Assembly: GCF_022884085.1 (NCBI RefSeq)
Contig: NZ_JAGGCS010000019.1
Coordinates: 16,745 to 80,744, forward strand
Reading direction: 5' to 3'
Source of the DNA: Paenirhizobium cremeum
Lineage (GTDB): Bacteria; Pseudomonadota; Alphaproteobacteria; Rhizobiales; Rhizobiaceae
DNA: 64,000 nt
Shown here: piece by piece, positions 34,533 to 43,044 of the stretch
How the letters are laid out: each line of letters starts with the position of its first letter
Numbering within the stretch: the first letter of the stretch is position 1
Made by a program: the position numbers and the translations under genes
Notes under the pieces: generated by a model
The model's database searches: none
What the model saw: only the letters and a program-made list of their open reading frames with translations
Told to the model about the DNA's origin: nothing

Positions 34533-35933
34533 TTAATAGCGATAGTGTTCGGCCTTGAACGGACCGGTCTTTTCGACGCCGATATAGCTTGCCTGTTCTT
34601 CCGATAGCTCGGTCAGTTTCACGCCGAGTTTTTCGAGATGCAGGCGGGCAACCTTCTCGTCGAGATGCTTCGGCAGGATATAGACGTCGTTTTTGTATTC
34701 ACCCGGCTTGGTGAACAGTTCGATCTGGGCAAGCACCTGGTTGGTGAACGAAGCCGACATCACGAAGGACGGATGGCCCGTGGCATTGCCGAGATTGAGC
34801 AGGCGGCCTTCCGACAGGAGGATCATGCGGTTGCCCTTCGGGAACTCGATCATGTCGACCTGCGGCTTCACATTGGTCCACTTCAGATTGCGCAGTGCGG
34901 CAACCTGGATCTCGTTGTCGAAATGGCCGATGTTGCCGACGATTGCCATGTCCTTCATCTCGCGCATGTGCTCGATACGGATGACATCGCGGTTGCCGGT
35001 CGTGGTGATGAAGATGTCAGCCGAGGAGACGACGTCTTCCAGCGTCACGACTTCGAAGCCGTCCATGGCAGCCTGCAGCGCGCAGATCGGATCGATCTCG
35101 GTGACCTTCACGCGGGCGCCGGCGCCGCGCAGCGACGCGGCCGAACCCTTGCCGACATCGCCATAGCCGCAGACCACAGCGACCTTGCCGGCCATCATGA
35201 CATCGGTGCCGCGACGGATGCCATCGACCAGCGATTCCTTGCAGCCATACTTGTTGTCGAACTTCGACTTGGTGACGGAATCGTTGACGTTGATCGCCGG
35301 GAAGGGAAGGAGGCCCTTCTTGCCCAGTTCATAGAGACGATGGACACCGGTGGTGGTTTCCTCCGTCACGCCGCGGATCGCTTCACGCTGCTTGGTGAAC
35401 CAGCCCGGAGAAGCCTCAAGGCGCTTCTTGATCTGGGCGAACAGGATTTCTTCCTCTTCCGAGCCCGGATTGGACAGCACGTTCTCGCCGGCCTCGGCGC
35501 GAGCGCCGAGCAGGATATACATGGTGGCATCGCCGCCATCGTCGAGGATCATATTGCTGAAACCGCCGTCGCTCCACTGGAAGATCTGGTCGGTGTAGCG
35601 CCAGTAGTCTTCAAGCGACTCACCCTTGATGGCGAAGACCGGAATGCCCGCGGCGGCGATTGCCGCTGCGGCGTGATCCTGAGTCGAGAAGATATTGCAG
35701 GAAGCCCAGCGGACGTCGGCGCCGAGCGCGACCAGGGTTTCGATCAGGACCGCAGTCTGGATCGTCATGTGCAGCGAACCGCTGATGCGGGCGCCTTTGA
35801 GAGGCTTGGTTTGGCCGAACTCGGAACGGCACGCCATCAGGCCGGGCATTTCGGTCTCGGCGATATTGATTTCCTTGCGCCCGAAATCGGCGAGGCCGAT
35901 GTCGGCGACGACGTAGTCCTTATGTGTGCTCAT
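34533..35933 (-). CDS. ahcY: S-adenosylhomocysteine hydrolase
   Basis: Hydrolyses S-adenosylhomocysteine to adenosine and homocysteine, relieving product inhibition of methylases. The first conserved block is SCNIFSTQDHAAAAIA near residue 80 and the NAD loop is VVCGYGDVGKGSAASLRGAG near residue 225. The C-terminus LTELSEEQASYIGVEKTGPFKAEHYRY (tail GPFKAEHYRY) is the conserved lysine/tyrosine end. Length 466 is normal. I chose the ATG giving MSTHKDYVVADI; the upstream extension is not conserved. A perfect palindrome about 126 bases upstream may be its operator. Confidence 0.97.
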   Translation of the reverse strand: MSTHKDYVVADIGLADFGRKEINIAETEMPGLMACRSEFGQTKPLKGARISGSLHMTIQTAVLIETLVALGADVRWASCNIFSTQDHAAAAIAAAGIPVFAIKGESLEDYWRYTDQIFQWSDGGFSNMILDDGGDATMYILLGARAEAGENVLSNPGSEEEEILFAQIKKRLEASPGWFTKQREAIRGVTEETTTGVHRLYELGKKGLLPFPAINVNDSVTKSKFDNKYGCKESLVDGIRRGTDVMMAGKVAVVCGYGDVGKGSAASLRGAGARVKVTEIDPICALQAAMDGFEVVTLEDVVSSADIFITTTGNRDVIRIEHMREMKDMAIVGNIGHFDNEIQVAALRNLKWTNVKPQVDMIEFPKGNRMILLSEGRLLNLGNATGHPSFVMSASFTNQVLAQIELFTKPGEYKNDVYILPKHLDEKVARLHLEKLGVKLTELSEEQASYIGVEKTGPFKAEHYRY

Positions 35934-35994
35934 GAATCTCTCCGGCTGAAGCGAGGTCTGTTCAGTCTTTCGACGGACGCACAGGTCCGCATAT

Positions 35995-36015
35995 GCCCGA
36001 TCTTCCGGATCGGGC
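35995..36015. repeat. Hairpin in the ahcY leader
   Basis: Perfect 8-base stem (GCCCGATC and its complement) with a TTCCG loop, 62 bases upstream of the ahcY start. No T run follows on the minus strand, so it is not a clear terminator. It may be a leader structure or the end of the ptsH transcript. Confidence 0.5.
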
Positions 36016-36058
36016 CTCCAGCAGAGCATCTAGCAGGGATTGGCGCCTGAGGCAACTG

Positions 36059-36080
36059 GACATAAAGAAGTCTTTATGTC
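36059..36080. promoter_or_regulatory. Perfect palindromic operator between ptsH and ahcY
   Basis: Ten-base arms GACATAAAGA and its reverse complement separated by AG. A further half-site (TCTTTATAT) follows at once on the right. It lies 126 bases upstream of ahcY and 21 bases from the ptsH stop. ArsR-type SahR regulators control ahcY in many proteobacteria through palindromes of this kind; assignment to SahR is inference. Confidence 0.6.
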
Positions 36081-36100
36081 TTTATATGCCAACGGCAGTC

Positions 36101-36373
36101 CTAGGCTTCCTCGCCGAACTTATCGCCGACAAGCTGCGAAAGAGCATCGAGCACGATCTCGGCCTGGGCGCCCGTGGCGGTGACGAGAATGCTGCAGCCA
36201 GGGCTTGCCGCGAGCATCATCAGCCCCATGATCGAGGTTCCGCCGACGGTCGTCCCGTCCTTGGTGACGTGAACGGTCGCGTCGTAGCCGCTGACCGTCT
36301 GCACGAACTTGGCGGAGGCACGGGCATGCAGGCCGCGCTTGTTGGTAATCAGCATTTCACGGGAGAGGGACAT
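36101..36373 (-). CDS. ptsH: Phosphocarrier protein HPr
   Basis: Small phosphocarrier of the phosphotransferase system. His16 in KRGLHARASAKF accepts phosphate from enzyme I; Ser47 in GGTSIMGLMMLA corresponds to the regulatory serine phosphorylated by HPr kinase, whose gene lies just upstream. Length 90 is typical. No sugar permease is nearby, so this is the regulatory PTS of alphaproteobacteria (PTS-Ntr style) rather than a transport system. It is 21 bases after the EIIA gene and in the same direction. Confidence 0.95.
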   Translation of the reverse strand: MSLSREMLITNKRGLHARASAKFVQTVSGYDATVHVTKDGTTVGGTSIMGLMMLAASPGCSILVTATGAQAEIVLDALSQLVGDKFGEEA

Positions 36374-36394
36374 GGCGCGTTGCTCTCCGGCCGG

Positions 36395-36796
36395 TTACTT
36401 GCCGCTCAGGACGCGGCTGGCGACATTGATGTACTTGCGGCCCGCTTCCGAGGCATCGACCAGCGCTTTTTCCATGTCGTTGTCGCCTCGGACGCCTGCA
36501 AGCTTGATGAGCATGGGCAGGTTGACCCCCGCAATCACCTCGATGCGTCCGCTGTTCATTACGGAAATGGCGAGGTTGGAGGGTGTGCCGCCGAACATGT
36601 CGGTCAGGATGATGACGCCGTGCCCGTCATCGGCGCGCATGACTGCGTCGAGAATATCCTGCCGACGCTGGTCCATGTCGTCCTCGGGACCGATCGAAAC
36701 CGTTTCGATGAATTTCTGGGGGCCAACCACATGTTCCACTGCGTGATGAAACTCTTCAGCCAGCTTGCCATGAGTGACAAGCACTAGTCCGATCAT
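36395..36796 (-). CDS. PTS EIIA-Man family protein
   Basis: Stand-alone EIIA domain of the mannose family. The phosphorylated histidine is H9 in MIGLVLVTHGKLAEEF; GVIILTDMFGGTPSNLAI near residue 62 is the family core. Length 133. I chose the ATG giving MIGLVLV; an upstream alternative adds only nine residues. No IIB, IIC or IID partners are encoded nearby, so a regulatory role downstream of HPr is likely in this chvI-chvG-hprK-EIIA-ptsH block (inference). Confidence 0.93.
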   Translation of the reverse strand: MIGLVLVTHGKLAEEFHHAVEHVVGPQKFIETVSIGPEDDMDQRRQDILDAVMRADDGHGVIILTDMFGGTPSNLAISVMNSGRIEVIAGVNLPMLIKLAGVRGDNDMEKALVDASEAGRKYINVASRVLSGK

Positions 36797-36919
36797 ACTT
36801 TTACTGCCCCCTTGCCTGCGCAAACAGCCGGCCAGATACCCTAACGTTCAAGCCGCGTCCATCGGTGGGACGCCATCTTGGCGATGAAAAACGGAAGTTC
36901 AAGCGCAAACTGCGATGCC

Positions 36920-37387
36920 TCATGTTGGGCGGGTGGCGACCTCAGTCGCGATCAGGGCCTTTATAAAGGCAAATGGCATGCGAGCGCCAGTGGGCACGCG
37001 CAGGGCCGGAAGCGTTATTTCCGGCGCAAGTGTTGCGATTTCGAACTCCGGCGGCAGTCTTGCGCCGTTTTCGGCGGGCAGGATGGCATAATGCAGCACC
37101 GCGTGCGGCAGGCTTTCGACCCGTGCGATGCCGGCATGCCGAAGCTCGATGAGGCCCCTGATCGGCTCCGGCCGGCGGGCAAGCACGTGAGGACCATGGC
37201 GGGAGACAAAGACCTGGTCATCGGAAATCAGCGCTGCGAAATCGCCTGCGAGGCGGGCTTCCGCCATGCAGTCGAAGGCGAGGGCCGATTTGCCTGCACC
37301 GGATGGTCCAAGAAAGATAAGGCCGGTCGTCCCCACGACGATGGCTGTGCCGTGAACATTGCTCTCGGCGGGCCCTGCGGTATTCAT
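36920..37387 (-). CDS. hprK: HPr kinase/phosphorylase, short alphaproteobacterial form
   Basis: Phosphorylates HPr on its regulatory serine. The Walker A GPSGAGKSALAFDCM is at residues 27-41, followed by ISDDQVFV, the conserved metal-binding aspartates. The product has only 155 residues, about half of the Firmicute enzyme; the N-terminal domain is missing, as is normal in alphaproteobacteria. ATGA overlap with chvG ties it to the two-component system. The gene order chvG-hprK-EIIA-ptsH is conserved in rhizobia. Confidence 0.93.
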   Translation of the reverse strand: MNTAGPAESNVHGTAIVVGTTGLIFLGPSGAGKSALAFDCMAEARLAGDFAALISDDQVFVSRHGPHVLARRPEPIRGLIELRHAGIARVESLPHAVLHYAILPAENGARLPPEFEIATLAPEITLPALRVPTGARMPFAFIKALIATEVATRPT

Positions 37388-39165
37388 GGGGTGTTTTCCG
37401 CGGGCAGGGACAGGATGAAGCGGGCGCCCAGCATGCCGTCGCTCTCCGGATCGGCGATGTTTTCGGCTCGAAGCGTGCCGCCATGCGCTTCGGCGATCTG
37501 CCGGCTGATCGACAGACCGAGGCCCGAATTTTGTCCAAAGCCCTCGCGTTCCGGTCGGTCGGTATAAAAGCGCTCGAAGATGCGATCGATGTTTTCCGCC
37601 TGGATGCCGGGACCGTTGTCTTCCACCTGGATCAGGCAGCGTCCCCGTGTGCGCGACAGCCGCACCGTGATTTTTCCGCCGACGTCCGGAACGAAGGATC
37701 GGGCGTTCTCGATCAGGTTGGTGATGATCTGGCCGAGCCGCAGGTCGTGGCCGTTGACCATGAAACGCTGCCGGGCGCCGGGCTTCTGGTCGATGACGTA
37801 ATCGATCTCGACCGGTTTCTTGGTACTGCGGATTTGACGCGAAACGTCGACGAGACTTGCGAGCAGCACCTCGAGGTCGACGGGCTTTGCATCGCTGCGC
37901 GCGAGTTCGGCGTCGAGCCGCGACGCATCCGAAATATCGCTGATCAGCCGGTCGAGACGGCGCACATCGTGCTGGATGACGTCCATCAGCCGCTGTCGGG
38001 AATTGTCGTTCTTGGCAAGCGGTAGTGTTTCGACGGCGCTTCTAAGCGAGGTGAGCGGGTTTTTCAGTTCATGGCTGACGTCTGCGGCGAAGCTCTCGAT
38101 CGCATCGATCCGGTCGTAGAGCGCAGTGGTCATCTCGCGCAGGGCGACGGAAAGGTTGCCGATTTCGTCCTGGCGGGCGGAGAAATCCGGGATTTCCTCC
38201 CGTTCCTTGGCTCCGCGGCGCACGCGAATGGCCGCTGCCGAAAGCCGCCGGAGCGGATTGGCGATGGTGGAGGACAAAAGTAGCGACAATACGATATTGA
38301 CGAGCGTCGCGACGCCGAAAACCCGAAGAATTGCGAGGCGTTCGGCATGCACGATCTTGTCGATGTCCCCGGCCTGGGTGGAGAGCAGCAGGACACCGAG
38401 CACGGCTCGCGACCGCTGCACCGGAACGGCGACGGAAACGATCAGTTCGCCGCCCTCGGTGACGCGCACGACGGCGCCGCGCACGCCGGTCAGTGCATTC
38501 ATCACCTCCGGATAGATGGAGCCATCGCCGCCCGGCGCTTCCTTGTAGACCGGCAGATTGCTCGGCTGTAGCATCGAGTTGAAGACGCGAGCGGCCCAGT
38601 CGGTCAGGCCGGAGCTTTCCCCGTCCACGGGCGGCAGGTCGAACCGCAGCACCTGTCCGCGGGAATAAAGGTGCCTCGAATCGAGCAGCAGATTGGCGTC
38701 TGCATCGAAGAGCCGCGCCCGCGTCCGGGTCGGTGAGATCAGGCGTCGCAGCACCGGCGCGACACGCTCCGGATTGATTGGAAAATCGAGATCTTCGTCG
38801 CTCGGCACCGGCGTGATGCTTTGCCCCGCCTGCAGTTCCAGGAGCTTCTGCGGATCGATGGTGATCGAGTTGGTGTCGACGGAGGCCGAGGCGGAAATCG
38901 CTCCGGCGATGATTTCGCCCTGTGTAAGCAGGCTTTCGACACGGGCATCGATCAGTCCCTCGCGGAACTGATTGAGGTACATGATACCGCCCACCAGCAC
39001 GATGATCGCCGCGAGATTGAAGAAGACGATCCGCCGCGTCAGGCTGGAAAACAGTGCGTGACCGAAGATGCGCCGGATGATCGTGAACGGATGGACCAGG
39101 AAGCGACGTGGTTCGGTCAGGCTTTCCAGTTCATCGAGATTTCCGTCGGCAACTTGCTTGGCCAA
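37384..39165 (-). CDS. chvG: Sensor histidine kinase ChvG/ExoS
   Basis: Membrane sensor of acidity and envelope state in rhizobia and Agrobacterium, needed for symbiosis or virulence and exopolysaccharide control. One membrane segment is at about residues 45-65 (IVFFNLAAIIVLVGGIMYL), then a periplasmic sensor domain, a second membrane segment (ILRVFGVATLVNIVLSLLL) and HAMP. The phosphorylated His365 is in FAADVSHELKNPLTSL; the ATPase motifs are VEDNGPGIQ and NSGLGLSISRQIAEAHGG. Length 593. Its periplasmic partner ExoR is not in this window. Confidence 0.95.
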   Translation of the reverse strand: MAKQVADGNLDELESLTEPRRFLVHPFTIIRRIFGHALFSSLTRRIVFFNLAAIIVLVGGIMYLNQFREGLIDARVESLLTQGEIIAGAISASASVDTNSITIDPQKLLELQAGQSITPVPSDEDLDFPINPERVAPVLRRLISPTRTRARLFDADANLLLDSRHLYSRGQVLRFDLPPVDGESSGLTDWAARVFNSMLQPSNLPVYKEAPGGDGSIYPEVMNALTGVRGAVVRVTEGGELIVSVAVPVQRSRAVLGVLLLSTQAGDIDKIVHAERLAILRVFGVATLVNIVLSLLLSSTIANPLRRLSAAAIRVRRGAKEREEIPDFSARQDEIGNLSVALREMTTALYDRIDAIESFAADVSHELKNPLTSLRSAVETLPLAKNDNSRQRLMDVIQHDVRRLDRLISDISDASRLDAELARSDAKPVDLEVLLASLVDVSRQIRSTKKPVEIDYVIDQKPGARQRFMVNGHDLRLGQIITNLIENARSFVPDVGGKITVRLSRTRGRCLIQVEDNGPGIQAENIDRIFERFYTDRPEREGFGQNSGLGLSISRQIAEAHGGTLRAENIADPESDGMLGARFILSLPAENTP

Positions 39166-39237
39166 GTCTCACCCTTTCGCGCCGGGAGGTCCATTCCCCG
39201 CATCGTCTTTCATGCGGGGACAAGGGACCGGCGCATA

Positions 39238-39960
39238 TCACGCTGCTTCGCGGAAGCGGTATCCTACGCCGTAGAGCGTTTCAATCATGTCGAAGTCGAC
39301 ATCGACCATCTTGAACTTCTTGCGAAGCCGCTTGATGTGGCTGTCGATGGTGCGATCGTCGACATAGACCTGTTCGTCATAGGCGGCATCCATCAGAGCA
39401 TCGCGGCTCTTGACCACGCCGGGGCGCTGCGCGAGCGACTGCAGGATCAGGAATTCGGTGACGGTGAGGGTGACGGGATCGCCCTTCCAGGTGCAGGTAT
39501 GGCGTTCCTGGTCCATCACGAGCTGGCCGCGTTCCAGCGTCCGGGCCTGCACTTCCGCGCCGGCCTTGGCCGGGCCGCCGGCGGCAAGGCTTTCGCGGCT
39601 TGCGGCGCGGCGAAGGATCGCCTTGACGCGTTCGACCAATAGGCGCTGCGAGAAAGGCTTGGTGATGAAATCGTCGGCGCCCATCTTCAAGCCGAACAAT
39701 TCGTCGATTTCCTCGTCCTTGGAGGTCAGGAAGATCACCGGCAGATCGGACTTCTGGCGGAGACGCCGTAGAAGTTCCATGCCGTCCATGCGGGGCATCT
39801 TGATGTCGAAGATGGCGAGATGCGGAGGCCGCGCCAGAAGTCCGTCGAGCGCCGAGGCACCATCGGTATAGGTCTCGACTTTATATCCTTCCGCCTCGAG
39901 CGCGATGGACACCGAAGTGAGGATGTTGCGGTCGTCGTCTACGAGGGCGATCGTCTGCAT
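39238..39960 (-). CDS. chvI: Response regulator ChvI
   Basis: OmpR-type transcription regulator paired with ChvG. The receiver has the acidic pocket VDDDRN (D8-D10), phosphorylated D52 in AIFDIKMPRMDG and K in FITKPFSQR. The winged-helix domain covers the C-terminal ~100 residues (SRDALMDAAYDEQVYVDDRTIDSHIKRLRKKF, key part DDRTIDSHIKRLRKKF). I chose the ATG giving MQTIALVDDDRN (240 residues), as in relatives; an in-frame ATG 21 bases earlier also has an AGGAG and cannot be excluded. Divergent from pckA. Confidence 0.95.
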   Translation of the reverse strand: MQTIALVDDDRNILTSVSIALEAEGYKVETYTDGASALDGLLARPPHLAIFDIKMPRMDGMELLRRLRQKSDLPVIFLTSKDEEIDELFGLKMGADDFITKPFSQRLLVERVKAILRRAASRESLAAGGPAKAGAEVQARTLERGQLVMDQERHTCTWKGDPVTLTVTEFLILQSLAQRPGVVKSRDALMDAAYDEQVYVDDRTIDSHIKRLRKKFKMVDVDFDMIETLYGVGYRFREAA

Positions 39961-40150
39961 GTTGTTTGTCTCCGTCATCATGAAGCGCGGCTCCTGGTAT
40001 CAATCCCAGCCCAGGCGGTGGCGGTAATCAGGATGCGCTTAATGGGGATAAAGGTGGAACAAATTGTGGCAAAGATAAAGGGCGTCCGTGTCGCAGATAC
40101 CCGCCCCTTGCGTCAGAGAACGCCGGATTGTCGTTTCCAACCCCCAAAAC

Positions 40151-40160
40151 AAACCGATTT
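40151..40160. promoter_or_regulatory. Candidate LacI-type half of a pckA operator pair (1)
   Basis: AAACCGATTT, a near-palindrome centred on CG as in LacI-family operators. Its centre is exactly 30 bases from that of the second site. Confidence 0.35.
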
Positions 40161-40177
40161 AAAAATGAAGATTTCCA

Positions 40178-40193
40178 TTTAAATCGATTAATT
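40178..40193. promoter_or_regulatory. Candidate LacI-type pckA operator (2)
   Basis: TTTAAATCGATTAATT has a perfect 8-base core (AATCGATT) centred on CG with AT-rich flanks. In Sinorhizobium the LacI-family PckR controls pckA, so this is a natural candidate operator (inference). Confidence 0.4.
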
Positions 40194-40302
40194 ATTTGAA
40201 ATTATTGATATATTTCCAACTTCCATCTTGCGTTTTCGCATTTCGAACACTAGGTTCCCCGCCATTCGAACCCAGTAGCCCCATAGTAAAGGAAGCGTGC
40301 TC

Positions 40303-41913
40303 ATGGAGGAAATCGGTGTAAACAATCCCCTCATCGGGGTGGCGGCGATCGGATTGGGTGATGCTTCGCGCGTCTATTACAATCTGCTTGAGCGCACCCT
40401 TTATGAGGAGGCGATTCGCCGCAATGAAGCCGAACTCACCGCAGACGGTGCGCTTTGCGCCGTGACCGGCCAACACACCGGCCGTTCGGCAAAGGACAAG
40501 TTCATCGTCCGCGACGACAACACCGATGGCGTGATCTGGTGGGACAACAACAAGCCGATGTCTCCCGAACATTTCGGTATCCTGCACAAGGACATGCTGG
40601 CCCATGCAGCCGGCAAGGAGCTGTTCGTGCAGGATCTGATCGGCGGCGCCGATGTTGAAAATGCACTGCCGACACGCGTCGTCACCGAGCTTGCCTGGCA
40701 CTCGCTGTTCATCCGCAACCTGCTGATCCGCCCCGAGCGGTCCGCTCTGGCAAGCTTCCAGCCGAAGCTGACGATCATCAATCTGCCGAGCTTCCGGGCC
40801 GATCCGGCTCGTCATGGCTGCCGCACTGAAACCGTCATCGCCTGCGACTTCACCAACGGAGTCGTGCTGATCGGCGGCACCTCCTATGCCGGCGAAATGA
40901 AGAAGTCGGTCTTCACCGCCCTCAATTATCTGCTGCCGCCGAAGGGCGTCATGCCGATGCACTGCTCGGCAAACGTCGGCCCCGCCGGCGATGCCGCTGT
41001 CTTCTTCGGCCTGTCCGGCACCGGCAAGACCACGCTGTCGGCCGATCCGAGCCGCACGCTGATCGGTGACGATGAGCACGGCTGGGGCGAAGACGGCATC
41101 TTCAACTTCGAAGGCGGCTGCTACGCCAAGACCATTCGCCTGTCGGCCGAAGCCGAGCCGGAAATCTACGCGACCACCAAGCGCTTCGGCACGGTTCTCG
41201 AAAACGTCGTCCTCGATGAAAACGGCATTCCGGACTTCAACGATGCCTCGCGCACGGAAAACACCCGTTGCGCCTATCCGCTGCATTTCATTCCGAACGC
41301 ATCGGAAACCGGCATCGCAGGTCATCCGAAGACGATCATCATGCTGACGGCTGACGCATTCGGCGTTCTTCCGCCGATCGCCCGTCTGACGCCGGAACAG
41401 GCCATGTACCACTTCCTCTCCGGCTACACCGCCAAGGTCGCCGGCACGGAAAAGGGCGTGACCGAGCCGGAAGCGACCTTCTCCACCTGCTTCGGTGCTC
41501 CGTTCATGCCGCGTCATCCGGCTGAATACGGCAACTTGCTCCGTGACCTCATCGCCAAGCACAATGTCGATTGCTGGCTGGTCAATACCGGCTGGACCGG
41601 CGGCGCCTATGGTATCGGTCATCGCATGCCGATCAAGGCCACTCGCGCCCTGCTCACCAGCGCGCTGAACGGCGAGTTGAAGAAGATCGAGACGCGTGTC
41701 GATCCCAACTTCGGTTTCGCAGTGCCGGTTGCAGTCGAAGGCGTCGACACCAAGATCCTCGACCCGCGCTCGACCTGGGCCGATGCCGACGAATATGACG
41801 CACAGGCGAAGAAACTGGTGGCGATGTTCATCACCAACTTCGCAAAGTTCGAAGACCATGTGGACCACAAGGTTCGTGCGGCCGCTCCGAGCGCCAATAT
41901 CGCTGCCGAATAA
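40303..41913 (+). CDS. pckA: Phosphoenolpyruvate carboxykinase (ATP)
   Basis: Converts oxaloacetate to PEP, the first step of gluconeogenesis, needed for growth on succinate and other C4 acids. The PEPCK block is GDAAVFFGLSGTGKTTLSADP around residue 230-245 with the kinase loop, followed by LIGDDEHGW; the oxaloacetate site arginine is in TGRSAKDKF near residue 60. Length 536 is typical. I chose the ATG with AAAGGAA eight bases upstream; an in-frame GTG six bases earlier is less likely. Divergent from chvI, as in Sinorhizobium and Agrobacterium. Confidence 0.97.
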   Translation: MEEIGVNNPLIGVAAIGLGDASRVYYNLLERTLYEEAIRRNEAELTADGALCAVTGQHTGRSAKDKFIVRDDNTDGVIWWDNNKPMSPEHFGILHKDMLAHAAGKELFVQDLIGGADVENALPTRVVTELAWHSLFIRNLLIRPERSALASFQPKLTIINLPSFRADPARHGCRTETVIACDFTNGVVLIGGTSYAGEMKKSVFTALNYLLPPKGVMPMHCSANVGPAGDAAVFFGLSGTGKTTLSADPSRTLIGDDEHGWGEDGIFNFEGGCYAKTIRLSAEAEPEIYATTKRFGTVLENVVLDENGIPDFNDASRTENTRCAYPLHFIPNASETGIAGHPKTIIMLTADAFGVLPPIARLTPEQAMYHFLSGYTAKVAGTEKGVTEPEATFSTCFGAPFMPRHPAEYGNLLRDLIAKHNVDCWLVNTGWTGGAYGIGHRMPIKATRALLTSALNGELKKIETRVDPNFGFAVPVAVEGVDTKILDPRSTWADADEYDAQAKKLVAMFITNFAKFEDHVDHKVRAAAPSANIAAE

Positions 41914-41934
41914 TCAGGAGCGAACGACATTCGA

Positions 41935-41962
41935 AACCCGGCGGTTCTACCGCCGGGTTTTT
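41935..41962 (+). terminator. Rho-independent terminator after pckA
   Basis: Perfect 10-base stem (AACCCGGCGG and its complement) with a TTCTA loop, followed by TTTGTTTTT. Confidence 0.9.
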
Positions 41963-42008
41963 GTTTTTGGCGGCATCGATTATGACAAGGGTCGAACGGA
42001 GACCGACC

Positions 42009-42443
42009 ATGGCCAGCGACGCGCTCTATATCAACAACCGCATAACCATCGCCGGATGGGAATTGACGGAGCAGTTCGTGCTCGCCGGTGGACCGGGTGG
42101 GCAGAACGTCAATAAGGTCTCGACCGCGGTGCAGTTGTTCTTCAACATCTCCGGATCGCCGTCGCTCACCGACCGGGTCAAGGAGAATGCGTTGAAGCTT
42201 GCCGGGCGTCGTGCCTCCAAGGAAGGGGTGCTGATGATCGAGGCAAACCGTTTCCGCAGCCAGGAACGAAACCGGGAAGATGCGCGCGAGCGGTTGAAGG
42301 AACTGATCCTCGAAGCGGCTGCGCCCCCGCCACCGGCCCGCAAGAAGACCAGACCGACGAAGGGATCGGTTGAGCGGCGCCTGAAGGAAAAATCCGGCCG
42401 GTCCGAGGTCAAGAAGATGCGGGGACGCCCTGACGGTGAATGA
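42009..42443 (+). CDS. arfB: ArfB-type peptidyl-tRNA hydrolase (ribosome rescue)
   Basis: Releases nascent chains from ribosomes stalled at the end of broken mRNAs. The catalytic GGQ is in LAGGPGGQNVNKVSTAV near residue 27, and the basic tail (ARKKTRPTKGSVERRLKEKS) that enters the mRNA channel is present at the C-terminus. Length 144 is right for ArfB (YaeJ) and too short for a release factor. I chose the ATG giving MASDALYINN. Separated from pckA by a terminator, so it has its own promoter. Confidence 0.92.
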   Translation: MASDALYINNRITIAGWELTEQFVLAGGPGGQNVNKVSTAVQLFFNISGSPSLTDRVKENALKLAGRRASKEGVLMIEANRFRSQERNREDARERLKELILEAAAPPPPARKKTRPTKGSVERRLKEKSGRSEVKKMRGRPDGE

Positions 42444-42533
42444 CAGGCCTGACATGTTTTAGATAATTGCTTGTGTTTTGATGCCCCGTGGTTTCATCTT
42501 GCAATTGCACAGGGATATGAGGAGGAGGAACCC

Positions 42534-43007
42534 ATGGGTCTTTTCAGCTTTATCAAGAATGCGGGCAAGAAGCTCGGTCTCGGCGGCGACGACGAAACGC
42601 CGGATGCCGAAGCGGTGAAGAAGGAGCTTGCCTCGCACGATCTCGGAACCGAAAAGGTCGAGGTTGAGGTAGTGGACGACAAGGTGGTCCTGAAGGGCGT
42701 GGTCAAGGATCAGTCGGTGTTCGAAAAGGCCGTGGTCGCCGTCGGCAACACGCTCGGAATCTCCAAGGTCGAAGCCGGCGATCTGAAGATCGCGGAAACA
42801 CCTGCGGCCGCGCCCGCTCCGGCAAAGGAGCCGGTCTTCTACACGGTGAAGAAGGGTGACAATCTCTGGAAGATTGCCGAGGCACATTACGGCAAGGGCA
42901 AGGGTGCCAAGAACACCGTGATCTTCGAAGCCAACAAGCCGATGTTAACGCACCCGGACAAGATTTATCCCGGCCAAGTTCTGCGCATTCCGGAACTCGT
43001 CGATTGA
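42534..43007 (+). CDS. BON-LysM protein (Kbp/YgaU-like)
   Basis: Small two-domain protein of the Kbp type, which in E. coli is a cytoplasmic potassium-binding protein. Residues ~25-85 form a BON domain (LGTEKVEVEVVDDKVVLKGVVKD), a low-complexity alanine/proline linker follows, and residues ~103-155 form a LysM domain (YTVKKGDNLWKIAEAHYG and YPGQVLRIPELVD). There is no signal peptide despite the LysM domain. I chose the ATG with a strong GGAGGAGGAA upstream; the longer frame is not conserved. Length 157. Confidence 0.9.
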   Translation: MGLFSFIKNAGKKLGLGGDDETPDAEAVKKELASHDLGTEKVEVEVVDDKVVLKGVVKDQSVFEKAVVAVGNTLGISKVEAGDLKIAETPAAAPAPAKEPVFYTVKKGDNLWKIAEAHYGKGKGAKNTVIFEANKPMLTHPDKIYPGQVLRIPELVD

Positions 43008-43044
43008 TGTCGAGGGCGGCGGCGGAAGACCGCTGGTAGACGAA

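Larger units (their letters stand above)
39961..40302. promoter_or_regulatory. chvI-pckA divergent regulatory region
   Basis: A 342-base gap with a strongly AT-rich part at about 40140-40215 on the pckA side. That part holds two CG-centred near-palindromes 30 bases apart (listed separately). No ORF or RNA gene recognised. Promoters of both genes must lie here, but I could not fix their -35 and -10 elements. Confidence 0.5.

Noticed and set aside
35934..36100. SAH riboswitch upstream of ahcY
   Set aside because: Hairpins are present but I could not recognise the conserved pseudoknot core; the palindrome is a better explanation for control.
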